Below, one piece after another: positions 34,234 to 43,164 of a stretch of 64,000 bases of DNA (the stretch's first letter is position 1; each line of letters opens with the position of its first letter). Both the position numbers and the translations under genes were made by a program. This stretch comes from Pandoraea pneumonica (GTDB lineage: Bacteria; Pseudomonadota; Gammaproteobacteria; Burkholderiales; Burkholderiaceae). The stretch lies in assembly GCF_902459645.1 (NCBI RefSeq), contig NZ_CABPSK010000005.1, positions 62,001-126,000 of the forward strand, in the 5' to 3' direction. Below the pieces are notes generated by a model. The model saw nothing but the letters and a program-made list of their open reading frames with translations. It had not been told where the DNA came from and searched no databases.

Positions 34234-36147
34234 TTGAACCGTCCCCCGCCTGTTGCGATTCGTCCGTCGGAGCGCCTCAGCGCGCCTGCGACATCGCTCG
34301 ATGCCTCACCTGTTGGCGTTTCCGCAGCGGCTGCGGCGCTGGCCTCTCTATCCCAATACGACGAACCCGACGAAGGCGCGCTGCTCGCGCAACTCTGCGA
34401 GGGTATCGGGCTCACCTGCGTGTTCCAGCCGATTCTCGACTTCCGCACGTCGGGCGTTGCCGGTTACGAAGGGTTGGTGCGCGGCCCGGCGGGCACGGCG
34501 ATTCACTCGCCGTTGGCGCTGTTTGCCGCCGCTCGCCGCCATGGGCTCAGCGGGCCGCTGGAATTGGCATGCCGCCGCACGGTGCTGCGCGGCTTTGTCG
34601 ATCAAGACTTGCCCGAGCGGCTGTTCCTGAACATCGGCCCCGTCACGCGTGCGCAACCCGGCGGCGGGGTGGTCGAATCGCTCGGCCTCGACGAAACGTT
34701 TGCCATGCTGCAATCGTTTCAGTTGCCCCCCGAGCGCGTCGTGCTCGAACTCACCGAACATGCCCCGACACTCGATATCGCGAGCACGCGTGCGTCGCTC
34801 GCCGCGTACCGTGCGCTCGGCTTCGAAGTGGCGCTCGACGATATGGGGGAGGGGTACGCCAGCTTGCGATTGTGGTCGGAGCTGCGCCCCGATTACGTCA
34901 AGATCGACCGGCATTTTGTCGATGGCATCGACAGCGATACCGTCAAGCTTCAGTTCGTGCGCTCGATGCGTCAGATTGCAGAGACGAGCGGCACGCGCGT
35001 GATTGCCGAAGGCATCGAACACGCCGAAGAGCTGCAAGTGGTGCGCGATCTCGGCATCTTTCTCGGGCAGGGCTATTTCATTGCGCGGCCCGAAGCGCAG
35101 CCGCAGCGCGCGATTACGACCAGCGTGCAAGAGGTTGTGAACGAGCGCCGCGCGTATGTGCATCAGCAACCCAGTCAGTTGGGTGCGGGCAACGTGACGC
35201 TGGAGCGTATCGCGTCGTATGTCGCGCCGGTTTCGCCGGACACCCGCAGTGAAGACGTGGTGGCCCGCTTCGAGAGTGACCCGGCGCTCGAAGTGCTGCC
35301 GGTGGTGGAGCGCGATCGGGCAGTCGGGTTGATCGGGCGCGCGTCGCTGATCGGCCGGTTTGCGCGGCCGTTCACGCGTGAACTCTATGGGCGCAAGCCC
35401 TGCTCGGCCGTGATGGAGCCACGCCCACTCACGTTCGACAAAGCGGCACGGGTGGAAGACTTGAGTCGCATGATTGCTGAAGGGGCCAGCCGTCAGATCA
35501 CGGCCGGTTTCATCGTGACCGATCAGGGGCGCTACTTCGGTGTTGCGCAAGGGCATGCGCTCATGCGGCACATCACCGACATGCAACTCGACGCGGCGCG
35601 CTACGCCAATCCGCTCACGCTGCTGCCGGGCAATGTGCCTATCGACGACTATATGGATCGCATGATCGGCGAGCGCCAGTCGTTTCACGCGTGTTATGTC
35701 GATCTGGATAACTTCAAGCCGTTCAACGATGTGTTTGGCTATCGTCGCGGCGACGATCTGATTCAGTTGGTGGCGCGGGTGCTGATGGCGGTGCGTAATC
35801 CTGAGCGCGACTTTCTCGGGCACATCGGCGGCGACGATTTTCTGATTCTGTTCCGCAGCCCCGATTGGGAGGCGCGTTGCCGTGAGGCGCTCACGCGCTT
35901 TGGCGAAGCGGTCTCGGAGTATTTCCATCCGGATCAGATTGCTGCCGGTGGCTTCGAGGCAGAAGATCGGCGCGGCATGGTGATCTTTCATCCGATCACG
36001 AGTTTGTCGATCGGGGTGGTGGCGGTGACGCCCGAGAGTTTTCCGTCGCACGTGGAAGTCTCGGCCGCTGCGGCGGACGCCAAGAAAATGGCAAAGCGCG
36101 CGCTCGGCAACAGCCTGTTTATCGAGCGGCGACGCGCGCATCGATAA
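34234..36147 (+). CDS. EAL-CBS-GGDEF cyclic-di-GMP signalling protein
   Basis: 637 residues if the TTG at 34234 is the start (ACGGAGT 5-8 nt upstream). An upstream in-frame ATG at 34123 would add 37 residues of unlikely composition. Domain order: EAL (about 55-290), paired CBS (about 315-435), GGDEF (about 455-635). The EAL motif reads EGLVR, but the other catalytic residues are present (LNIGP, ELTE, LDDMGEGYASL, VKID, IAEGIE, GQGY). The GGDEF motif reads GGDDF, a functional variant in other proteins. There are no membrane helices. CBS domains often bind adenine nucleotides, so the protein could link energy state to c-di-GMP. Confidence 0.88.
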   Translation: MNRPPPVAIRPSERLSAPATSLDASPVGVSAAAAALASLSQYDEPDEGALLAQLCEGIGLTCVFQPILDFRTSGVAGYEGLVRGPAGTAIHSPLALFAAARRHGLSGPLELACRRTVLRGFVDQDLPERLFLNIGPVTRAQPGGGVVESLGLDETFAMLQSFQLPPERVVLELTEHAPTLDIASTRASLAAYRALGFEVALDDMGEGYASLRLWSELRPDYVKIDRHFVDGIDSDTVKLQFVRSMRQIAETSGTRVIAEGIEHAEELQVVRDLGIFLGQGYFIARPEAQPQRAITTSVQEVVNERRAYVHQQPSQLGAGNVTLERIASYVAPVSPDTRSEDVVARFESDPALEVLPVVERDRAVGLIGRASLIGRFARPFTRELYGRKPCSAVMEPRPLTFDKAARVEDLSRMIAEGASRQITAGFIVTDQGRYFGVAQGHALMRHITDMQLDAARYANPLTLLPGNVPIDDYMDRMIGERQSFHACYVDLDNFKPFNDVFGYRRGDDLIQLVARVLMAVRNPERDFLGHIGGDDFLILFRSPDWEARCREALTRFGEAVSEYFHPDQIAAGGFEAEDRRGMVIFHPITSLSIGVVAVTPESFPSHVEVSAAAADAKKMAKRALGNSLFIERRRAHR

Positions 36148-36161
36148 ATGCATTGGTCGAA

Positions 36162-36189
36162 AAAAAGCCCGCCGATTGGCGGGCTTTTT
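36162..36189. terminator. bidirectional intrinsic terminator
   Basis: AAAAAGCCCGCC - GATT - GGCGGGCTTTTT lies between the convergent GGDEF/EAL and permease genes, with A- and T-runs suited to both strands. Confidence 0.93.
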
Positions 36190-36229
36190 CGTTGCGGCGC
36201 GGATCGTTTAGATCGTTTGCCTCGCGACT

Positions 36230-37846
36230 TTAGTGCGAGAGCGCAGGCATGCCGTCCATGCTTGCGGCATCTTGTTCGCGCTCTTCTTCCAGATACGGGG
36301 TGCGCCAGCCGGCACGCACGCCCCAATGGTAGAACGCGAGCGAGAACACGCCGACGATGACCATGTCCCAGCCGTACGGCAGTACGCCGAGGCCACCGAA
36401 CTCTTTACTGCCGATGTACGAGAGCAGCGCCATGACCGGCAGATAACCGATGAGCCACCACGACGCCTTGAGGTCGTGCCCGAAGCCCTTCCACTTGTCT
36501 TTCGCCTGATAGTAGAAGTACACGGGCAGGGCGACGACGACCAGCACGATGATCTGGCCGGTCAGCGGCCAACGGGCCCAGTACAGAATCAGCGAAGCGC
36601 ACACGAAGGCGAACGGGGCGATGATCGACAGCCCCGGCAGACGCAGCGGACGATGCAGGTCCGGCGCGGCGTGACGCAATGCCATCACGCTAATCGGGCC
36701 GGTCAGGTACGAAATCACGGTGGCGACCGAGATCACGGCAGCGAGCGAGTCCCAGCCGCGGAAGAAGAACATGAACACGAACGAGATGGCGAGGTTGAAC
36801 CACATCGCCGGACGCGGCACACCATAGAGCGGGTGCACACGGCCAAAGATCGCCGGCATTGTGCGGTTGCGCTCCATCGCGTAAATCATGCGGCTGGTGG
36901 TGGCCATGTACGTGGTGCCGGTGCCGCTCGGGCTCAGGAACGCGTCAAAGTAGAGCACGATCGCGAGCCAGTTCAGACCCAGGGCAATCGCCAGTTCGGC
37001 GAACGGCGAGCTAAAGCTCACCATCTGCCAGCCGCCCTTGAGGTGCTCGGGCGTGAGGGCGCCGATGTAAGCGACTTGCAGCAGCAAGTAGATGACGGTG
37101 GCGAGCAGGATCGAGCCGACCACAGCAAACGGGATGCTACGGCCCGGGTCGCGGGCTTCACCGGCCAGATTCACCGGGCTTTGGAAGCCGTTGAACGCGA
37201 ACACGATGCCCGAAGTGGCCACGGCGGTCAGCACGGCCGACATGCCGTTCGGGGCGAAGCCGCCATGCTCGGCGAGCGTGAAGTTGCCCGGATGGAAACC
37301 GGCGACGATCAACCCGGCGATGGTCAGTGCCGGAATCGCGAACTTGAAGAGCGTGATGGCCGTGTTGGCGCGTGCGAAAAGCTTCACGCCCCAGTAGTTC
37401 AGCATGAAGTACACGATCACGAGCAGCGCCGAGAGCAGCAGGCCGCTGGTGGTGAGCGTACCGTCGACGAACAACTGGTGTGCCCAGTCGTACGGCCACG
37501 TGCTCATATATTGGATCGATGCCTCGGCTTCGATCGGAATGACCGAGACGATGGCGATCCAGTTGGCCCACGCGGCGATGAAGCCGACGAGGCTGCCGTG
37601 CGAATAGCGCGAGTAACGCACCATGCCGCCCGACTCGGGGAACATGGCGCCGAGCTCGGCATAGGTCAATGCAATGGCCAGAATGACGACGGCGCCGATA
37701 ATCCAGGCCAGCAGGGCCGCCGGGCCAGCGATCTTTGCCGCTTTCCAGGCACCGAACAACCAGCCGGAGCCGATGATCGAGCCAAGACCCGTCAACATCA
37801 GGGCGAACGGCCCGATGTTGCGCATGAGGGATGGGTTGTTATCCAT
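36230..37846 (-). CDS. APC-superfamily amino-acid permease
   Basis: 538 residues with about 12-13 membrane helices. The first helix carries GLGSIIGSGWLFGAWKAAKIAGPAALLAW, the family substrate-binding kink (GSGWL) of APC transporters. Other typical segments are ELGAMFPESGGMVRYSRYSHG and VFAFNGFQSPVNLAGEARDPGRSIP. It lies downstream of gabD on the same strand with a 276-bp gap. GABA, aspartate or a related amino acid is a fair guess for the substrate. The C-terminal tail is acidic (EEEREQDAASMDG). Confidence 0.88.
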   Translation of the reverse strand: MDNNPSLMRNIGPFALMLTGLGSIIGSGWLFGAWKAAKIAGPAALLAWIIGAVVILAIALTYAELGAMFPESGGMVRYSRYSHGSLVGFIAAWANWIAIVSVIPIEAEASIQYMSTWPYDWAHQLFVDGTLTTSGLLLSALLVIVYFMLNYWGVKLFARANTAITLFKFAIPALTIAGLIVAGFHPGNFTLAEHGGFAPNGMSAVLTAVATSGIVFAFNGFQSPVNLAGEARDPGRSIPFAVVGSILLATVIYLLLQVAYIGALTPEHLKGGWQMVSFSSPFAELAIALGLNWLAIVLYFDAFLSPSGTGTTYMATTSRMIYAMERNRTMPAIFGRVHPLYGVPRPAMWFNLAISFVFMFFFRGWDSLAAVISVATVISYLTGPISVMALRHAAPDLHRPLRLPGLSIIAPFAFVCASLILYWARWPLTGQIIVLVVVALPVYFYYQAKDKWKGFGHDLKASWWLIGYLPVMALLSYIGSKEFGGLGVLPYGWDMVIVGVFSLAFYHWGVRAGWRTPYLEEEREQDAASMDGMPALSH

Positions 37847-38122
37847 TCGATGTCTTCTCCACGCCCGGGGGGAGCAACGCGCGGGTGCCGAGGAGGGCGG
37901 CGTGGCGCGCTACGCGAGGGCGGACAATTGGGGTCGGAGTCGCGGTTTCGCGAAAAAAAGCGCGATTCTACCCGAGCCCGTCCCACTCTGTGGGACTTTG
38001 TAACACTTTGGACATTGCCATCCGATGCACGATATTGCGCGAAAATGCGTGCAGGCCAGCGATGGCGCGGTTCTCAGAGCGGGACAGTGCGTATTACAGA
38101 TTATTAAAGGGTCGGAATGAGA

Positions 38123-39634
38123 TCAGGTGGCGGCGAGGCAGAGATACTTCATTTCAAGGTACTCGTCGATGCCGTACTTCGAGCCCTCACGGCCCAGACC
38201 GGATTGTTTGACGCCGCCAAATGGGGCGACTTCATTGGAAATCAGTCCTGTGTTGATGCCGACCATGCCCGCTTCGAGCGCTTCGGCCACTCGCCAGACG
38301 CGGGCCACGTCGCGGGCGAAAAAGTAAGACGCCAGGCCGAAGTCGCTGGCGTTGGCCAGCCGGATGCCGTCGGCTTCGTCTTTGAACCGGAAGACGGGGG
38401 CCAGCGGGCCGAAGGTCTCCTCCTGCGCGACGAGCATGTCGGCACTAGCGTCGGCGATGACGGTCGGAGAGAAGAAGCGACCGTGTACCACCTTGCCGCC
38501 GACGGTGATCCGACCGCCCTTGCTCACGGCGTCTTCAACGTGGCGTTCGACCTTTTTCACCGCGGCATCTTCGATCAGGGGGCCAATGGCGACGCCCGGC
38601 TCGAAGCCGTTACCCACTCGCAGCTTGTTCACAGCGGCGGTGAGCTTTTCGACGAAGGTGTCGTAGATGGCGTCTTGCGCGTAAATGCGGTTTGCGCAGA
38701 CGCAGGTCTGACCGGCGTTGCGGAATTTGGAGGCAATGCAGCCCTCGACGGCGGCGTCCACGTCGGCATCGTCGAATACGAGGAACGGGGCGAGACCGCC
38801 GAGTTCGAGCGCTACCTTCTTGATCGTCGGCGCGCACTGTTCCATGAGTTTGGCGCCGACGGGCGTGGACCCGGTGAACGACAGGTGACGCACGCGGGGG
38901 CTGGAGGTCAGCACATCGCCGACATCGCCCGAGTGTTTCGACGTCACGACATTGAATACGCCCTTGGGGAGACCGGCGCGTTCGGACAACTCAGCGAGCG
39001 CCAGCGCTGAGAGCGGGGTGAGCCGGGCGGGCTTGACCACAATCGTGCAGCCGGCGGCAATCGCGGGCGCGATCTTGCGCGTGATCATCGCGATCGGGAA
39101 GTTCCAGGGCGTGATCGACACGCACACGCCGATGGGCTGCTTGATGACGAACATGCGCTTGCCGCCTTCGGGGGACGCGAGCACATCGCCATTCACCCGT
39201 TTGGCCTCTTCAGCGAACCACTCGATGAACGATGCGCCGTAGGCGACTTCACCCTTGGCTTCGGCCAGCGGCTTGCCTTGCTCGGCGGTCATGATGGCGC
39301 CGAGATCGTCTTGCGCCTGCATGATCAGATCGAACCAGCGGCGCATGATGCGCGAGCGCTCTTTGCCGGTTTTGGCACGCCAATCGGGCAAGGCGGTTTC
39401 GGCTGCGACCAGTGCGCGCTCGGTTTCCTTCGCGCCGAGGTCCGCCACGTGGGCGATTTCGGCATCGGTGGCCGGATCGGCAACGGGGAAGGTGGCGTGG
39501 GAGTCGGCGGGGGTCCAGGCGCCATCGATATAGGCGTCGGATTTCAGCAGGCTGGGGTCTTTCAGGCGGCTCAGCGCCGGATGGGTCAGATGGGCGGCGT
39601 GGCCCTTGGGATGGGAATGCGGGGCTTGCGACAC
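38123..39634 (-). CDS. gabD: NAD(P)-dependent succinate-semialdehyde dehydrogenase
   Basis: 503 residues. The ALDH-family FTGSTPVGAKLM, the general base in VALELGG, and the nucleophile Cys in FRNAGQTCVCANR are present, and the whole tracks GabD of E. coli closely. It oxidises succinic semialdehyde to succinate at the end of GABA degradation. The motif after the base reads LGGLAPF rather than the usual LGGNAPF; the Asn is not the oxyanion-hole Asn, so activity is probably kept. There is no gabT nearby; an APC permease follows. Confidence 0.93.
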   Translation of the reverse strand: MSQAPHSHPKGHAAHLTHPALSRLKDPSLLKSDAYIDGAWTPADSHATFPVADPATDAEIAHVADLGAKETERALVAAETALPDWRAKTGKERSRIMRRWFDLIMQAQDDLGAIMTAEQGKPLAEAKGEVAYGASFIEWFAEEAKRVNGDVLASPEGGKRMFVIKQPIGVCVSITPWNFPIAMITRKIAPAIAAGCTIVVKPARLTPLSALALAELSERAGLPKGVFNVVTSKHSGDVGDVLTSSPRVRHLSFTGSTPVGAKLMEQCAPTIKKVALELGGLAPFLVFDDADVDAAVEGCIASKFRNAGQTCVCANRIYAQDAIYDTFVEKLTAAVNKLRVGNGFEPGVAIGPLIEDAAVKKVERHVEDAVSKGGRITVGGKVVHGRFFSPTVIADASADMLVAQEETFGPLAPVFRFKDEADGIRLANASDFGLASYFFARDVARVWRVAEALEAGMVGINTGLISNEVAPFGGVKQSGLGREGSKYGIDEYLEMKYLCLAAT

Positions 39635-39785
39635 GATAGCTCTCCTCTCGATGACCCGATAGCGCGCCGTGATGCAGCGCGCTACGCGGGGGGACGGAAA
39701 CGGATACGGCTTTTCGGTGCGTGCCAGCTTACTCCGATGTCACTCGTGCTTTGTGACAGCGTGAGTGGCATCGGGGGCGTGGCGG

Positions 39786-41336
39786 TTACAGGCCGAGGTC
39801 TCTATATAGTGTGGCCATACGAGCGTCGACTTCTGCGGTCATTTCGATGGGACGTCCCCACTCGCGTGAAGTTTCGCCCGGCCACTTATTTGTCGCGTCG
39901 ATGCCCATCTTGGAACCCAGCCCGGCGACAGGCGAGGCGAAGTCGAGATAGTCGATGGGCGTCTGATCGACAAGCGTGGTGTCGCGCGTGGGGTCGACGC
40001 GGGTGGTGATGGCCCAGATCACTTCCTTCCAGTCACGGATATCGACGTCTTCGTCGACCACGACGATGAACTTCGTATACATAAATTGGCGCAGGAAGCT
40101 CCACACCCCGAACATCACCCGCTTGGCGTGCCCCGCGTAGGCCTTCTTCATCTGCACGATAGCCATGCGGTAACTGCAACCCTCAGGCGGCAGGTAGAAG
40201 TCGGTGATCTCCGGGAATTGCTTTTGCAGCAGCGGCACGAAGACTTCATTGAGCGCTACGCCAAGCACGGCTGGCTCATCGGGCGGTTTGCCGGTGTAGG
40301 TCGAGTGATAGACGGCGTTGCGGCGCATCGTAATGCGCTCAATGGTGAACACCGGGAACCACTCCTGCTCGTTGTAATAGCCCGTGTGGTCGCCATACGG
40401 ACCTTCGAGCGCATGCGCATAACCGGCGGTCGCCCCGCGCGAAGGGGGAGGCGGCGCGCCGTTCGGCACTTCGGGCGGCTGGTCGGACGGGTAAATAAAG
40501 CCTTCGAGCACGATTTCGGCCCGAGCCGGTACGCGCAGCGACTCGAGACCCGGCGTCAGACACTTGCCGAGTTCCGTGCGGCTGCCGCGCAGCAGACCGG
40601 CGAATTGGTACTCGGAGAGTGTGTCCGGTACCGGCGTGACTGCACCAAGCATGGTGGCCGGGTCGGCGCCGAGTGCCACTGCGATGGGGAACGGCTTGCC
40701 GGGGTTCGTCTGCGCGAACTCGCGAAAGTCCAGTGCGCCGCCGCGGTGGGCGAGCCAACGCATGATGACCTGATTGCGGCCAATGACCTGCTGGCGGTAG
40801 ATGCCCAGATTCTGACGCTTGCGATGCGGGCCTTTGGTAATCACAAGGCCCCATGTAATTAGGGGCGCGGCGTCGCCAGGCCAGCATGTTTGGATCGGCA
40901 GGCGCGCCAGATCCACGTCGTCTCCCTCCCAAACGATTTCTTGGCAGACCGGGCTGCTGACTTCTTTCGGTGCCATGTCCCAAACCGCTTTGGCCATACT
41001 GAGCAACTTGCCCGCATCTTTCAGGCCGCGAGGAGGTTCGGGTTCTTTGAGTGTCGAGAGAAGCTGACCGAGTTCGCGCAGCGAGCCCAGTGCGTTTTCC
41101 CCTTTTTCGACGCCCATGCCGAGCGCCACTCGTTCAGGGGTGCCAAACAAGTTGGCGAGCACGGGCATGTCGTAACCGGTCGGCCGCTCGAACCAGAGTG
41201 CGGGGCCACCCGCTTTGAGCACGCGATCGGCCAGCGCCGTCATCTCCAGCACCGGCGAGACAGGAACGTCTACACGACGAAGCTGCCCGGATCGCTCCAG
41301 TTGCGTGGTGAAGTCACGAAGATCGAGATATTTCAT
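39786..41336 (-). CDS. ubiD: UbiD-family 4-hydroxy-3-polyprenylbenzoate decarboxylase
   Basis: 516 residues. UbiD uses prenylated FMN, made by UbiX, to decarboxylate the ubiquinone precursor. The active-site region [22 protein letters not shown] and the N-terminal part [27 protein letters not shown] match UbiD. An insertion of about 15 residues rich in Pro ([12 protein letters not shown]) lies between them and looks like a surface loop. The ATG at 41336 (MKYLDLRDF) is preferred over a longer frame to 41489. The length slightly exceeds the E. coli protein. Confidence 0.95.
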   Translation of the reverse strand: MKYLDLRDFTTQLERSGQLRRVDVPVSPVLEMTALADRVLKAGGPALWFERPTGYDMPVLANLFGTPERVALGMGVEKGENALGSLRELGQLLSTLKEPEPPRGLKDAGKLLSMAKAVWDMAPKEVSSPVCQEIVWEGDDVDLARLPIQTCWPGDAAPLITWGLVITKGPHRKRQNLGIYRQQVIGRNQVIMRWLAHRGGALDFREFAQTNPGKPFPIAVALGADPATMLGAVTPVPDTLSEYQFAGLLRGSRTELGKCLTPGLESLRVPARAEIVLEGFIYPSDQPPEVPNGAPPPPSRGATAGYAHALEGPYGDHTGYYNEQEWFPVFTIERITMRRNAVYHSTYTGKPPDEPAVLGVALNEVFVPLLQKQFPEITDFYLPPEGCSYRMAIVQMKKAYAGHAKRVMFGVWSFLRQFMYTKFIVVVDEDVDIRDWKEVIWAITTRVDPTRDTTLVDQTPIDYLDFASPVAGLGSKMGIDATNKWPGETSREWGRPIEMTAEVDARMATLYRDLGL

Positions 41337-41533
41337 GAAACAAACGGTTACCAAAAAATTTTTACGGAATTCATACAGGCGCTGAAAACGACCGTTCGAA
41401 TTCGTAAATGGGTGCGGTTTTGCCCCGTAAACGCGGGGTAGTGCGGGCCATTCTACCGGTCGACGGCCTGAAACGGCACGGCAAAACACCTGTTACAAAT
41501 TACTTTTGGTAATGATTTTTGTGATTAATAGTA

Positions 41534-41561
41534 TTGACGGATTATATATCGCTGCTACAAT
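41534..41561 (+). promoter_or_regulatory. sigma-70 promoter of the structured leader
   Basis: TTGACG (41534-41539), a 16-bp spacer and TACAAT (41556-41561) give one of the best sigma-70 matches in the window. The predicted transcription start is about 41568, some 340 nt upstream of the lytic transglycosylase ATG. Confidence 0.7.
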
Positions 41562-41567
41562 CCGCCC

Positions 41568-41798
41568 GTTGAATCCAGAAAGGCGGCTTCGATGACGGGT
41601 AGGCCAACCCGATCGAGCTTAGCGACAACTACAACATCGACGTGGATTTTCAGTGGCTGGTTTTCTCACCGAGGTCGGGAAACCAGTGTTTTAGGAAGCA
41701 GCGCGAGCGATAGCTCGTCAGCGCCAAAGATCTGAACAGATCGGCGCGCTGCGGCGGTAGTGGCATCGTTGATGACAAACACGATGCACCGCCTTTTT
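41568..41798 (+). ncRNA. candidate riboswitch or small RNA in the lytic transglycosylase leader
   Basis: About 230 nt of strongly folded RNA between a good promoter and an intrinsic terminator. Visible elements: GGGT-aggcc-AACCC; a 9-bp stem CTGGTTTTC/GGAAACCAG around 41657-41688; a multibranch outer stem CAGCGCG (41699-41705)/CGCGCTG (41745-41751) enclosing CGAGC-gata-GCTCG and GCGCC-aaa-GATCT-gaac-AGATC-GGCGC; and a terminator, GGCGGT + GCATCGT paired with ACGATGC + ACCGCC (41753-41793), then TTTTT. There is no coding frame of note. I cannot match it to a known riboswitch class from memory. Confidence 0.5.
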
Positions 41799-41856
41799 CC
41801 CTATGCCGTAAATGAGCACTTAACGGGATGCCTGGCGGGCATACCGGCTCGTTTCC

Positions 41857-41891
41857 TTACGCCGCGGGACCAACCCGTGGTGACGGCGTAA
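41857..41891 (+). promoter_or_regulatory. hairpin abutting the lytic transglycosylase ribosome binding site
   Basis: TTACGCCG (41857-41864) and CGGCGTAA (41884-41891) pair perfectly, with an inner CGGG/CCCG stem. The CCGGAG ribosome binding site begins immediately after. This stem could influence ribosome access in transcripts that pass the upstream terminator. Confidence 0.5.
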
Positions 41892-41905
41892 CCGGAGTAC
41901 GTAGT

Positions 41906-42970
41906 ATGAAGAAGTCTGGTTTATCACCCTGGCTACTGGCCGCGGTCCGTGCGCTGCAAGCGCGTGGCGTGGCAACGGTAGCCGCGGCTCGCCGCGATTG
42001 GCGTCGCCTCGCATGGCACGGTGGCCGTGTTGGACTGTATACGTCCAGCGCAGTCGGCCTGGTTGCCGTGGTCGGCACGCTCGCGCTGTGGGCACGACCG
42101 ACATGGCGCGCCGATCTGGCGTCGCGTGTCAGTCCGCTGATCGAAGCAGCGACCGGTTCGGCCAATGCGGCCAATCGCGGTGCTGCTAACGGCAGTACCG
42201 TGGCGCAGGGCACGCCCTCCGACGCCACGATGATGGCGCAAGCCGCACAACACGTGCCGTCGGCCGCAGTGCTGGCGGCCTACATCCCGAACCAGCGCGT
42301 GGCTGCCGATGCCCGTGCCGGCAAGGCGCTCGACACGCGCGAACAAGTCGCCGTGGCCGATTATCTGGCACGCCGCTATCGCGTGGCCGGTGACGTGACG
42401 GGTAACCTCGTGCGCGCCGCCTACACGACGGGCAAGGAAGTAGGCCTCGACCCGCTGCTGTTGCTCGCGGTCATGGCCATCGAGTCGGGCTTCAACCCGT
42501 ACGCAGAAAGCACCGTTGGCGCACAAGGCCTCATGCAGGTCATGTCGAAGGTGCATCAGGACAAGCTGGAATACTTCGGTGGTCCGGAAGCTGCCCTGCA
42601 CCCGCTGGCCAACATCAAGGTCGGTGCGTTGATTCTGAAGGAATGCATCGCACGTGGCGGTTCGCTCTCCGGTGGTCTGCGCTTGTACGTCGGCTCGACC
42701 AGTGCGGGTGACGGCGGCTACGGTGCGAAGGTGCTGGCCGAGCGTGATCGTCTGCGTGGTGTGGCCATGGGCCGCAAGATCTCGCCGAACGCGCCGCAAG
42801 CGCCGGTGATCGTCAGTTCGGCCAAGCCGGTGAGCAAGCCGGTCTCGGCAGGCAAGTCGGATGAGTCGGCGGCCGAGTCGGCCCCGGCACCGAGCGCGAC
42901 GGCAACGCCGACGGGCAAGGCAGCCGCAGCGGCCAAGCCGCTCGAAGCCGACGACAGCACGGCAGCCTGA
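41906..42970 (+). CDS. lytic transglycosylase, SLT domain
   Basis: 354 residues. A basic N-terminal region is followed by a signal anchor at about residues 46-63 (SSAVGLVAVVGTLALWA). The SLT (goose-lysozyme-like) domain at about 175-295 has LLAVMAIESGFNPYAESTVGAQGLMQVM with the catalytic Glu in IES. The C-terminus is an Ala/Pro/Ser-rich disordered tail. It cleaves peptidoglycan in the periplasm, giving anhydro ends. I chose the ATG at 41906 with GGAG 8-9 nt upstream; an in-frame upstream start lies inside the leader. The gene is single, with terminators on both sides and a long structured 5' leader. Confidence 0.92.
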   Translation: MKKSGLSPWLLAAVRALQARGVATVAAARRDWRRLAWHGGRVGLYTSSAVGLVAVVGTLALWARPTWRADLASRVSPLIEAATGSANAANRGAANGSTVAQGTPSDATMMAQAAQHVPSAAVLAAYIPNQRVAADARAGKALDTREQVAVADYLARRYRVAGDVTGNLVRAAYTTGKEVGLDPLLLLAVMAIESGFNPYAESTVGAQGLMQVMSKVHQDKLEYFGGPEAALHPLANIKVGALILKECIARGGSLSGGLRLYVGSTSAGDGGYGAKVLAERDRLRGVAMGRKISPNAPQAPVIVSSAKPVSKPVSAGKSDESAAESAPAPSATATPTGKAAAAAKPLEADDSTAA

Positions 42971-43006
42971 TCGATTTGATCGATTGATCGAGCGAGTTTG
43001 AGAAAG

Positions 43007-43035
43007 ACGCACCCCGGCCGGGTGCGTTCTTTTTT
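43007..43035 (+). terminator. intrinsic terminator of the lytic transglycosylase gene
   Basis: ACGCACCC - CGGCC - GGGTGCGT is followed by TCTTTTTT, 37 bp past the stop codon. Confidence 0.93.
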
Positions 43036-43079
43036 GTGAAGCACAGTCCTCTCTATATAGAAGGGGTGCGCGGACCAAC

Positions 43080-43113
43080 AAAAAACCCATCGAAGTGATT
43101 CGATGGGTTTTTT
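43080..43113. terminator. intrinsic terminator, mainly for the minus-strand operon
   Basis: AAAAAACCCATCGAA - GTGA - TTCGATGGGTTTTTT is a perfect stem with A- and T-runs on both sides. It lies 52 bp past the aminotransferase stop on the minus strand. Confidence 0.93.
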
Positions 43114-43164
43114 GTTTTCTGCTGCTGGCGGCTTCGCAGTGAATTCACCAGGCAAGCGTACCGG

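Noticed and set aside
34348-36153. A 601-codon open frame antisense to the GGDEF/EAL gene
   Set aside because: Low-complexity His/Arg-rich translation and full overlap with a clear multi-domain gene.
41690-41720. Resemblance of GGAAGCAGC in the lytic transglycosylase leader to the apical loop of SRP RNA
   Set aside because: The partner strand and the rest of the SRP fold are missing; the match is 9 nt only.
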